NCBI GenBank assembly: GCA_015680685.1
Contig: MNCI01011128.1
Span: 1,084,934-1,148,933, forward strand
Length of the DNA stretch: 64,000 nucleotides
From: Gnetum montanum
Taxonomy: Eukaryota > Streptophyta > Gnetopsida > Gnetales > Gnetaceae
Direction: 5' to 3'
The position numbers and the translations under genes are program-made. Shown one piece after another: positions 10,698 to 22,249 of the stretch. How positions within the stretch are numbered: position 1 is the stretch's first letter; each line of letters begins with the position of its first letter. A model generated the notes under the pieces. The model did not search any database. It had not been told where the DNA came from and worked only from the letters and a program-made list of their open reading frames with translations.

Positions 10698-13600
10698 CTA
10701 ATTTATACAAGACGAAGAGTTGTTGAATCATGTGCCTTTAATAATTTGATCAATCATGCACAAATAATACAATCAACAATTGCAACCAAGAATTCAACCA
10801 ATGATTCATCTAATAATTCAACTAATCTTGTAGCCACTAATAATTGATAAATGATGCTTACTAAATTTGGCTTCATGTTAAAAATCTTTCACTTGAAGCT
10901 AAATTTGGGTTTTCTATATGAAGATTATTAGAACAAAAATTATGCTTAGCCTTTGTAACAAATTTTTTGAGAAAATATACAATATTATTTTAAGTACAAG
11001 TCTTGTTAAGATCAAATTGTTTTTTTTTTTTCTAAAACTTGAAAAACAAAGTGATGTCTAATATTAATATATTTAGTTCAAGTATGAAACGTCGCATTAT
11101 TATCTGAATAAATTACACTTTGACTATCATAATAAATAACATATTCATATTTTTTTAAGCCCAATTAATTTAAAATATTTTTAAGCCATATAATTTCTTT
11201 GACAAATTTTATTAAAGCAATATATTAAGCCTCTATAGTTTACAATGCAACATCTTGTTGAATATGAGACATCCAACTCAAAGCATCACCTCCAACAAGA
11301 AAATGAAACCAGAAGTTGATCTTCATGAATCTTTGTACATAGTATAATTTACTTCTACAAAGGTAACTAACTGCACTAGGCTTAGTGTGTAATATTTAGC
11401 TATCTTAAGATCCATTTTAGCTAACTAAATGTTTTGTACATTTTAGCTATCTTAAGATCCGTTTGAAAGCTTTCCAATGCCTTGGTTTAGGATTGGTCAT
11501 GAAACATGAGATAATTCCCACTAAACAAGAGAAATCTAGCCTTGTGTAAACTAGTGCATACATCAAGCTTTTAAATATAGAAGGATATAGAACAATAGCT
11601 ATTAGTCATACATTTTTTCCTGCTTAAAGGTAATGAAAGGTAGGCTGATATCATGCAGGGAAGTAATGGAGTTCGAGATGCATTAGTATTTTGGACACGT
11701 GGAGAGAAGACTTACCTACCTTACTATCAATGTTCAAATAATTGCTAAATATCCTTTTGAATAGTTGAGGGCCTTGCGAGAATTCTCTAGTTTAGGTGAG
11801 ATAGAGAAAATTCCTAACCTGGAGTTGCTCTGAGACACAACTTAGAGGTAGGATTATCAAGAACAACTAGGATGGAGGATCATCCAATTAATCAAGTTAA
11901 AGACATGATCACAGAAGCATATTCTATGGAGACTAAAGTGGGGAGCCAGTAGATTAGGACACCCATAAAGTAGGATCAAAATAGACCACAGTCTTTGGAT
12001 AGAGTAATAGTTGACTTTGAATTTCCTTTTTTGATAAACATTATGCCAATAATATTTTTTTATGTGATAGTTGATACATGTGACAATATAATTAAAGTAA
12101 ATATTTTGGACATCCACTTATGCATACAATTTTTTTAAATATTTTTTTATCTTATTTAATTTGTGATTCTTGTTCTTGTTATATTTTTTAATGAGTTAAG
12201 TTCAAAGAACTTGGTCTTGTCATTAATAACAACAATAGGATTGACAACACAATAAGCTACTAGACTAGTATTTTGAAAGAAAGTTATGGGATCTTTTTTA
12301 AATGACAACAAGAATGCATTAGTTTGGTGGGCTACACCCTTAATTTGGCAATAAATATGGGTAAAAAATTAATTAGGTTTGTTTTACCTATGAATGAGAA
12401 AGAATGAGATTGTGGTTTTTTTAGTTGTAATGGATTCTATTGTAAGACATCTACAAATCGCATGATGTTGCAATCTCAAATTTTAGACAAATCTAATTTG
12501 ATCACTGGCATGTAATAAAATTTGAACTAGTTCAACTCTATAAAATCTGCCAAGTGGTTTTTTTATTATAGGTTTAACATTTCCCTTGAATTGAGGTCAA
12601 ATAGTGATAGGATATTTTAGCAGTAACCGAAATGGTTGCAAAAATCAAAGTGAAGATTTTGAGCCAGTTATATATACATATATGGAGTGTAAATATAACA
12701 AGGACAAGGATGAAAAATTAATTCAATATATAGTATATGGAATATGAAACCTAGATGAAAAAGGTAAATAAGTATATATTACTAATTTCCTTTAGCAATT
12801 ACAAAATTCATGCATTATAGCCCAGTTTCATCAAAATTGGTCAATGCCTAATGGTAGCATGTAATCTAAAACTTCATTATCAATTTTAGTTACATCTAAA
12901 AATACCAATGTATCATGTTTAGTGCACTTCTCATTTGACATGTGTCGTAGACATATGTTTTTCTAAAGTTAATCAACTACTAGAGAACTAAGGATTTCTT
13001 GTATCATGATCTTTCAATCAATTGAAATAGAATCAAGTATGAAATTCAAGTCTTTGCTAAATACTAGATGATGCATATACATTAATGTATACATGTTACA
13101 ATCGTATCTATTTTCTTATGTAAAAATACAGTTTACAACCATTATATTTCATTTTGTATATAATGTTGTTCCCTTTTTCCTCACTTCCATTATGTCTTGA
13201 CCCAATATAGAATTACCTTCGAAGAAATAGCTAATCAAATTCAACATCAAGTTTTTAATAGTAGCAACATGTTATAAAGAAGGTAAGGAATTATACATTA
13301 ATATTTTTTGGTAGCTATGTCTATGACAAGAAGCACCTAATGCCCATTAGTGTTGAAGGGATGAAAAAATAAAGAGTGTCTAGATTGCAAAAACTCATTC
13401 CAGCAAGTTTTTTCTTTAAGCTCTTTTATGAAATCATTTTCTATAGCCAAATCATTAATTCTTCCTTGACCAATGTACCACTTTCAATATTTTGATGCCT
13501 TTCTTTGATTTATATTTCAAGTTATTCTTTTGAATCACTTACATCTCACTCTCACAGGACTTTGCAAATGCTTGAAATACACTATTAAAAATGAAATATG

Positions 13601-14467
13601 TTGAATTTTGATATGCTTCATAAACATAGATTAACTTTTGAAGTTGCTTCAAGTACACGATGTACTTGAAGCCATTATTTCCACCTATCTTAATATATAA
13701 TCCTAAAAGAAAATCCTATAGCAATAAATGGGGAAAATGATGTTCTCGCAAGCTCTTTACTATTAATCATGCTAGTGAGAAGCAATTGTATCACTCTATC
13801 AATTGTTCTACAAGATTCATCAACTGGGGTGTTGCAATCTATACATGTGTCAATTGCAAAAGGTAAAAATTGACAAAAAAAAAAGGTTACTTAACATATT
13901 AGCCAAGATAGTTTAATATAATTCCAAGAAAAATACATATCATTAGACTAATAGATGTGCCTAAAATAGAAAAAATAAATTTTAAAAAAAACATGCACCA
14001 AAAACATTATGTTCATATTATTACAATGTATTTTAGATGCAAAATTTAAAAGTTTAACAAACTTGTTTCCTTATTACTCCTTCTACTAGATGGGTTGTCT
14101 TTTGTTGTCTGATGCAATAGAAACAAATCTGTTGGAAACAAAAAATTATGATATTAAAGAAAAACTTGAAAAACCTTGAAATCAATAAAAAATATAGAAA
14201 GTACAAACTATTGTACTATCACAAAAGCCTTTGATAATGTTACTTGCATCAGGGTGAATACTCTTACAACCATCATTCTTAACTACCCCTACATTTCTTG
14301 ACAAGGTAATTTCGTTATTTCGTGCTATAATTTCATTACTTATTTTCTTATTTTGTTAAGTTAGCTTGTCAATGCAACTATTCTTGTGAGCTATAAAATT
14401 TTCTATTTTAGCATTTAGTTAATTGTTTTCTTCTAGAAAGTGGGACTTGTCAAATTTGAGCTCCTTC
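10698..14467. other. AT-rich relic DNA between elements A and B
   Basis: No intact gene is visible. Apart from the Copia RNase H fragment at 11038-11350 and a coiled-coil-like antisense reading at about 14210-14467, I recognise nothing certain. The spacing would suit a decayed minus-strand Copia element whose gag side continues beyond element B at 20408-20614. Confidence 0.5.
11038..11350 (-). pseudogene. Ty1/Copia RNase H fragment
   Basis: Read on the minus strand it gives RSTSGFIF, then GGDALSWMS, a degraded ALSTTEAEY-like segment (TIEA.YIAL), YYDSQSVIY and TKYINIRHHF. These are the ordered RNase H motifs at the end of Copia pol. A frameshift near 11297 and stops break it. No Copia LTRs were found. 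Confidence 0.7.
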
Positions 14468-14472
14468 ACAAC

Positions 14473-15416
14473 TGATGAGTCATGGTCTATCAGGTCCTGT
14501 TATCATACCCCTGTTATCAAAACCCTGATACAAGATACCAAGTCTGATAAGTCCCAATATCAGACCCTCGATATTGCATACGTGATATCGCGTACGCAAT
14601 ATCGCAGCCTGCATGCGATATCGTGTACACGATATAGCAGTTCCCGTGAGAGCCTATAAATAAAAGGTGGCGCACTTGGTTTTGGCATTAGTTCTTAGTC
14701 CCTTATCCAAACTCTTGTAGTTTTTCCTTCCTAGAGTTAGAATTATTTCTCAGTGCATGCCCGCAATGTGATGATTGTAATTGTACAGCATCCTTTATTC
14801 GAGTGTGATGTACTTGGACACACACATGACCGAAAATAAAGATCAAGATTACTTCATCATTGCAGCATTCACTTAGTTTAATTATTTAATTTTTATTGTT
14901 ATTTATTTCTTTCATAGTTAACATCTCTTTACCCTAAACTCCTATTAAATGCGAAATGAGTACAACCTGATCACGAGCATTTAAGTGTGACTACTTGGTA
15001 CCCTAGTAGCGTACCTAGGATCTGCACTTGGTAATCCCAGTAGTAGTTGTGTAAAAGGTCCAAGATGTGTATGGATGATTAAGGAACAGATGCTCATTGC
15101 ACTTAGGCTAGCTTAGATTCTCTCTCCCCATCTCCTATTAGTTTAGATTCTCTCTCCCTTTTCCTCTTAGGTTAATTAAAGATATTTTCCATTGCCTCTA
15201 GGAGTAGCACTAGGTTAGAAACCACACCATACACCTCACTCTAGACTAAACCATACATGACAAAGCAAATACTAGTCTAGGTGGGAAGACAATGAATTTT
15301 GATCTACGAGTAACTATCTAGATACCACAACTAGTCCATCTACGAAGTTCGACTAGATCGCACATGAAACACTCGTATTCGTATGGTTGAGTGTAGCGGT
15401 ACCTCACCACTCATCA
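14473..15416 (+). repeat. 5' LTR of element B
   Basis: It starts TGATGAGTCATGG and ends CCACTCATCA. A GATATCGC-type palindrome cluster lies at about 14567-14640, TATAAATA at 14655-14662 and AATAAA at about 14835. U5 contains CTTGGTAATCCCAGTAG repeats. It differs from the 3' LTR by scattered substitutions and has one more motif unit. Confidence 0.9.
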
Positions 15417-15417
15417 T

Positions 15418-15438
15418 TGGCACTATTTTCGAGGATGG
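15418..15438 (+). promoter_or_regulatory. Primer-binding site of element B (degenerate)
   Basis: TGGCACTATTTTCGAGGATG starts one base after the LTR. Compared with the tRNA-Asp-type site in element D it keeps TGGC and the spacing, with mostly transition differences. Confidence 0.55.
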
Positions 15439-15557
15439 TGCTAATTATCTAGATTAGTTATATCATACAAGGTCATTGTATAGGAATCAACGATATATCT
15501 TTTAGGACGAAATAATTACAAAACATCACATACAAATTCACACATAATTTCACAATC

Positions 15558-17543
15558 ATGCCTCTCCTACAAGACTATAACAATGCCACATCTGGTGAGG
15601 CAATTCATTGGAGAACCAACAAATTATATGATAATGAAGATTAGAGTACATAATCTGAGGTGGGGGTTTCTTATAAACATAAACAAAGGTAGCATCATCC
15701 CAATGCACAAAAGCATAACTTACTCGATGACGATGAACCCCTACTGGCCACTACAAGCCTAACGCAAATACAAGAGGCTATTTGAATCTCCCGTAGGCAT
15801 CGTAAAGAGAGCTGCCTACCCAGGCTTGATTTAAACAACTTCCCAAATTTCTCAGGAGGCTATGACTTAGATCCGCAACAAAATTTACAAGCCTTCTATG
15901 ATGCCTGTGCATGGAACAACATTGATAACCGTTGGCAAAAACTTAAGCTCTTTCCTATGACACTCGTTGGCCAAGCAAAATTATGGTATAGATCGTTAAA
16001 ACAAAATTCAATTCGACATTGGCAAACAATGGTAGAACTCTTTAATGAAACATATCAAACTTACGCAAGAGTGTTGGCCTTGAGGAAACAAATCCAAGAG
16101 TGGAAATAAGCACAGCATAAACCCTTGGACATGGCCTTAGAAAGATATTATGCACTGTTAAACAACTGTCTAGGCCATGAGTTCTCTGAAGAAAGGATAA
16201 TGTATCATATCATTGATGGGCTTTGTGATGAAACAAGAGAGACCCTAGGGATGTATGCCCAAGGCCAACTATATGAACTATGAACCCATCAATTCCAAGA
16301 GCTTATTAAACAAGTAGCAAAAGAAGAAGGGGAAATGGTTAGATGGGAGAGTGTTAAAAAACATCAACGGGACCAAAATCTCAACTTAACAGAGGTCCAT
16401 AATCATAAAAAGGAGAAATCAACCTATCTCAAGGAGGAAGAACCATCTTTTCCAGTACAACAATCATTAGAAGAAATCAAGGCAAAGATCAATAAGATGC
16501 TGGAATGGATGCATAAACAATGTGGAGAATATATTAATATTATTGGAGATAGAGTTTTGACAACCCGAGAAGCAGGATGAAATATCATTAGATAATCAGA
16601 AAGAAGGGATGACAAAAATAAGAGCTCAAATGCTGATCATACATATGAATGCAACATTTGCCTGTACGATCACCCTAGGGACTAATGCCCAATCTTGTTA
16701 CATTTATATGAGCATTGGGAAAACACATTACACCCAGAGTTTGTATAGAGATACTATGTTTGATCACAGTGGCAACAATCCCAGTCATGGGGGAGGCCAT
16801 CCCTAAACAGGAGACACCCTTCGTATCATCCGAATCTAAATGTTTATCTAGTCCAACATCTTGTTTCCCCAACTGGGTCAATATACTCTATCTTGCTGCA
16901 TTATCATTCTACCCAATACTATCAGCCCATGTCCTCAACACAACCACCACCTTGTAGACCTTACACTTCTCCTAATTTTCAACATTCTCATACTTTCCCT
17001 CCTTCTACATTGCCACCAACTGTTCCTGAAGTGTCTGCACCACAGCAACAACCCACAAACGTTACTTGTGCTACTATTTCCAATAGCAATGAGAGAACTC
17101 CTCAACATCGAAGGCGTCCCTTCTTTAGACATGACTGTAGGAAGGGATAATATGGTTCCAAGGCCACTGCATTCTCCAACTCAGCACAAGTCCAACACTG
17201 TGGTGCATCCTTCTCTTCGAACCCAATGCCTCGTGTTACTTCATCAAGGCCACCAATTAACACTCCAACAACCATATGGCCCAATGAATACAACCATGGA
17301 GAGCAAAATCCTGATCCTTGCATACCATCTTACAGTCCCAAGTATCATAGTGGGTCAACTCTTTATCCAAGAACCACATCTTATAAATTTCCCCACTATG
17401 TTTACTATAATCAGGTGTGTGAACCACAATGGGGTAAGTGTGACCAAGTTTTAGTATTTCCAACATGCAAGGATCCTCATATTTCATTTATTAATTCTCA
17501 CCATACTCAATCATTTAGTTATGGGGGATATGGCCCATTTTAA
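15558..17543 (+). pseudogene. Gag polyprotein (element B)
   Basis: The ATG at 15558 and the TAA at 17541-17543 lie in one frame of 662 codons, interrupted by stops. The retrotransposon Gag core spans about 15830-16300, with LKLFPMTLVGQAKLWYRSL and LDMALERYYALLNNCLGHEF as landmarks. The zinc knuckle at about 16642-16680 is C-x2-C-x3-H-x4-C with a TAA inside the x4. The tail is P/Q/S/Y-rich and ends SYGGYGPF. Element C ends the homologous protein SYGGYPPF. B lacks a segment of roughly 110 residues near the N-terminus relative to C. Confidence 0.88.
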
Positions 17544-18871
17544 TGACAAGCAAGATTAATAAATAATTTTCATTTCCTTAATTTTACAATTTTTTGTTCT
17601 CCAGTTTTCGTTTTTCAATTTCTTGTTTTGTCTTTTTGTCTTTTTATCTTTTTATAAGTAATCTCATCTATGAATAAAACACTCATGTGGCTCGTTGGTT
17701 GAGGTGTGTGCTATGTTATCGAGTCTCGAGTGATCAATTATTTGGATAGTGAGCCCATTACACCTACTCATCCATTCTACAAATAGGAGGTTCTTTCGAG
17801 GGTACAATGATATTCTTGACATTCTTAAAACTTAAAATTAATTTCATGTTTATTGTACCCAAAATTAAGAAGGATGGACCAAGAGGGAACGATTAGGGTG
17901 TGACATCAAGGGGACTTGCAGATTCTCTTTGGTGACATCTGTGAGAGTTATTATGCAATGTGGTTGTACTAAGATCCTTGTAGATCTACGCAAAATGGGA
18001 GTAAGAGTAATCAAAAAGCACTTAAAAATCCAATGTTGTTCTGGGGGGTCCCACTAGAAAGACATCCATCCATGCCTGAAGGTTGGCAACTTCTCTAGAT
18101 TCAATAATTAAAAAAAAAGAAAAAAAACAAAGTGCGACAAAGCAAAAATCACTCCTCCCTTGAACAAAATGCTAAGTAATTGTATGCCTTGTTGTTCTAG
18201 TACTCTCATAGTTTCTCATCATGGGATGAAACAATGCAATGTCACTGATCAGAGGAATAGACTTGGTCTTGATCTTAGAACGATGGGTTAATGACACATT
18301 AATCATGCTTTACACGCAGGATTCACTATGCCCTAGGTTAGATACCTCATGTCCCAATCTCTACAATCCCTTCTATAGTTCGTCTCATCTCGTTGTTCAT
18401 GTAATTGTAGCTTATGTCTTGTATAGCGTAGAATTATTACCTCATTCCGATGGTATCTACATGTGTGTGTTTTGTGAAACTGGAATGGATTACATTTAAC
18501 CCTTCTAGTGCCTACAGACATTTTAAGGTGTGGTTATGCAAGGGCATTATAGGTTGGAACCTGCTTTGGGGAGGATCCACTTGCATGACTTTTGCAATTT
18601 GTACTTGTTGCATACCACCACATCATCTTATACCCTCTGAGTACTTCATTGCCAAATCTATTCTTTCCTTTGCCATCATTTATCAAACGTTCCTCAAAAC
18701 CGGGCCCCTTTATGTGTCACCTAAACAAACCAAGTCCGACATTAAAAATTTCTAACTCTAAAATCACACTAAGCAAAGAATTCAACATTTATTAAAGGTA
18801 ATGAGCAAGGTATGAAGTCATTGAACGTTTTTCAATAACCTTACTAACAATTGATCTTTGTGTGATTATAG
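17544..18871 (+). other. Conserved noncoding block before ORF3 (element B)
   Basis: The conserved 20-mer is at 17896-17915 (GGGTGTGACATCAAGGGGAC) and the stem-loop at 18533-18589. Short open frames here are not shared with A or D. ORF3 begins after TGTGATTATAG at 18871, a usable splice acceptor. Candidate donors are AAAG|GTAATG and CAAG|GTATGA near 18797-18810. No palindrome/TATA promoter like those of A and C is visible. Confidence 0.65.
18533..18589 (+). promoter_or_regulatory. Conserved stem-loop, element B copy
   Basis: Arms GTTATGCAAG (18533-18542) and CTTGCATGAC (18580-18589) pair over 10 bp with one G-U wobble. The loop holds TTTGGGGAGGATCCA. Confidence 0.65.
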
Positions 18872-19378
18872 ATGGCCCCTAAAAGAAGACAACAAGGAGG
18901 ACCTTCTCAAGGTGCAACCGAACAACCAGGGGGAGGTAGAGGCCAAGGACTTCATACAGAACATATAGAGCAGGAGGCACAATCACTCAGCATCCATCAT
19001 GGAACTCCTATTATCGCATAATCTATCGAAGCAAAAGGTGGAGAGGTCAAGGCCCAAGCCTATGAAGAGGAATGACGACTATTTGCGGCATAACATGTCA
19101 AGGCCAATCAAGTGTTCCCGCAACTGTCATGTTCATGGAAAGTGCCAACTCCATCAAACATTGGAATATCAGCATGGACAGCTCATAATCCTTGGATAGA
19201 AGAGGAGAAACATCAAGTGCTTCTTCAACAATATCAATCTCAGAAGCCTAATCGTGCAGGACAAAGAAGAGGCACCCATAGAGGAGCCACCACTACTGGG
19301 AATCCCATGAGTTCCACAAGTTTTTTCTTTTGTGTCTATGTCCAAATTTTGTTTAATTCTACAATATGGCATAAATAA
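18872..19378 (+). pseudogene. ORF3 remnant with central deletion (element B)
   Basis: About 45 N-terminal residues, starting MAPKRRQQGG, are joined to about 120 C-terminal residues containing FPQLSCSWKVPTPSNIG. Both ends match ORF3 of element C, but the transposon-protein-like domain and coiled coils between them are gone. Three in-frame stops (near 19019, 19073 and 19090) interrupt the frame. It is a relic, not an independent gene. Confidence 0.7.
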
Positions 19379-19484
19379 ATTCCTTGTTAGTCAATAATCC
19401 CATTCCTATCCACTGTGTAATCAATTGAACTTGTTCCTCACTTTTTTTGACTTGAGGACAAGTTGTTATTTAGTCGTGGGGGTA

Positions 19485-20402
19485 TGATGTGTCATGGTCT
19501 ATTAGGTCCTGTTATCGGACCCCTATTATTAGAACCCTGATACAAGATACCAAGTCTGATAGGTCCCAATATCGGACCCCTGCGATATCATGGCCTGCAT
19601 GCGATATTGCGTACGTGATATCGTAGTTCCCGTGTGAGCCTATAAATAAAAGGTGGCGCACTTGGTTTTGGCATTAGTTCTTAGTTCCTTATCCAAACTC
19701 TTGCAATTTTTCCTTCTTAGAGTTAGAATTATTTCTCAATGCATGCCCGTAGTGTGTTGATTGTAATTGTACGACATCCTTTATTCGAGTGTGATGTACT
19801 TGGACACGCACATGACCGGAAATAAAGATCTAGATTACTTCATCATTGCAACATTCACTTAGTTTAATTATTTAATTTTTATTGTTATTTATTACTTTCG
19901 TAGTTAACATCTCTTTACCCTAAACTCATATTAAATGTAGAATGAGTACGACTTGATCACGAGCATTTAAGTGTGACTACTTGGTAACCCAATAACATAC
20001 CTAGGATCTGCACTTGGTAATCCCAGTAGTAGTCGTGCACGAGGTCCAAGATGTGTACGGATGATTAAGGAACAGATGCTCATCATACTTAGGCTAGCTT
20101 AGATTCTCTCTCCCCATCTCCTATTAGTTTATATTCTCTCTCCCTTTTCCTCTTAGCTTAATTAAAGATATTTTCCATTGCCTCCAGGAGTAGCACTAGG
20201 TTAGAAACCACATCATACACCTCACTCTAGACTAAATCATACGTGACAAAGCTAATACTAGTCCAGGTGGGAACACAATGAACTGTGATCTACGAGTAAC
20301 TATCTGGATACCACAACTAGTTCATCTATGGAGTTCGACCGAATCGCGCGTGAAATGCTCATATTCGTATGGTTGAGTGTAGGGGTACCTTGCCACTCAT
20401 CA
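19485..20402 (+). repeat. 3' LTR of element B
   Basis: It starts TGATGTGTCATGG and ends CCACTCATCA. The preceding GTCGTGGGGGTA (19473-19484) is the polypurine tract. TATAAATA is at 19641-19648. It lacks part of the palindrome cluster present in the 5' LTR. Confidence 0.9.
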
Positions 20403-20614
20403 ACAACCTTCCAAAGTGATGCATTATTTTGACAATAATTATTTAATGTTTCTATCACATTTTTCAACTTGTTCTCAACTACTCTAAAAAGGTTTTTGTC
20501 ATGATGGCATACATCTTGCAAAGACGTTTTATCATCATCTTTTAAAGAACATGAGGTCTTACATCTTTGCAATAAAGATGTAGTCTTGGAAATGCTTTCT
20601 AGATCCAATGTCAC
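20403..20614 (-). pseudogene. Coiled-coil coding relic interrupted by element B
   Basis: A minus-strand frame (starting at about 20614, through KNLFRVVENKLKNVIETLNN) runs into the element B insertion. With B and one TSD copy removed, it continues in phase at 14467 with KELKFDKSHFLEEN. K/E/L/N-rich coiled coil of this kind occurs in Copia Gag regions, and a Copia RNase H fragment lies downstream in the same orientation. The family assignment is tentative. Confidence 0.45.
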
Positions 20615-22249
20615 TATTTCCTTATATTGACTTGGAATAACAAATATATTTTTTTATGTAATAACTTTGTCACAATAATTGAAAAACAAAGAGACTGTTT
20701 GGTACCATATAGCTTCTATGACCTTATATGCCTCCTAATCTTAATCATTATTATCATAGGGATATCAAATAGAACACCTTCATTGTTATCCAATACCCAC
20801 ATAAGTAAAATTGCATTATTAGAAATCTTTGCTTTGGTTGCTTCTACTAGAAATAAAGACCACTGCATAAATTTGGCGAGCAACAATAACTCTAAAAAAC
20901 AACTTGCGATATTCTTTTCCTTATCAAATTTTTAGGCATACTCAATTAGGTGATTTTCACTTTTCTTCTACTTTTGTTCCATGATAGTTGGTTCCTCACT
21001 GCATGAAACTTGTATGATGTATGCAATATCATTTTCATTATAGGTAAAGTTCTAACCTTGTTTGATGGCCTATAGAGTACTTGCCCCAACTAATACACTA
21101 CTAGTTAATCATTCATACAATTTATAAATAATGTTTTTATCATAACAACCTTCCATTGTCATACAATGATAAATTCTCATTCTCTTTAGTGTCTTAAAAA
21201 GAACAAACATTTTTGACAGCTCCAAAATTGTTTAAAGATTACATTCACACACAATGGCAATAGTTACAATTTGGAAAATTAAATCAAATCTCTAATAACA
21301 TGAACCTAATAAATTTCATTGACAAATGAATTATATCAATATTGAAATAATTGTATTTTAAGAACTAAATGTACTCATGTGGAAAATCCCTTTTTCTAGT
21401 CTTAATAACTTTTATCAAATCCATAATTGTATAGAACTTGGACAATAGCAACCACTATTAAAGAAAATTTAAATAGGTTAATAGTTTATCATAGTTATGC
21501 TCCATTAAATATAACATTATTAGCAAATATTTTAGGACTTGCAAGTATTATATAACATATTATAGCAATTCAACATCCTATCGATATGCAAAATGAAATT
21601 GAATCTTCTTTAATAAATCAAATGGATTGCAACTTATTACTCAACATGCACACAATCAAGGAGTGAAAAAGTAAGTAGATTTTATGGTGAATCCACTATC
21701 AATAATCAAATATTAAGATAAGAGTCATCTTTTCACTAAGATATATGAGTTATCAACAATCAAATACTAAAAAAGATGACAACTTTAGAGATATTAATAA
21801 TTAATTTCATCATTGGCTAACCTAACCTCTTTTTCAAAGGCTACACCCAAGCTCAAGTTTGACCCTTATGACCTAAGAAAGGAACATGTTACCATCCTTC
21901 TAAATATATCACTTCATTAATGGTAATATTTACAAGTCATGGGTTTGATACCATTAATTTATGCTAAGATACATAGGGATTTTGTAAAAAAAACAATGCT
22001 TAATTAAATTGAATTAGCATATCTAAGGAGTCTACAATGTTATAAGAGAGAATTCAAAACTATATTTTATTTTTTTCATATGTTTAGTTAGATAACTATA
22101 TGACTATATGGTTATATAATTTATTTTTATTCTTTCAAATAATTAGAATATCCCATTAGACTTTTAATTGTTAAATTTGTTAATAAAAATATAGTTAAAT
22201 AGATAAGTTCAATGCATTGTTAGGAATATCAGTGAACTCTAATTACCCT
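20615..22249. other. AT-rich sequence without recognised genes
   Basis: I found no supported coding region or repeat boundary. It may be the 5' part of the decayed Copia element. Confidence 0.4.

Larger units (their letters stand above)
14473..20402 (+). mobile_element. Element B: non-autonomous gag-only Athila-like LTR element
   Basis: Two LTRs (14473-15416, 19485-20402) are flanked by a perfect 5 bp target duplication ACAAC (14468-14472 and 20403-20407). A primer site, a gag frame and a remnant ORF3 lie between them, and no protease, RT, RNase H or integrase. The layout matches the TR-GAG class (terminal-repeat elements keeping only gag). It must have been copied with enzymes supplied in trans. 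Confidence 0.9.

Noticed and set aside
16861-17454. 197-codon plus-strand open frame in element B
   Set aside because: It is out of phase with the Gag frame (15558-17543), which shows homology to element C over the same bases.
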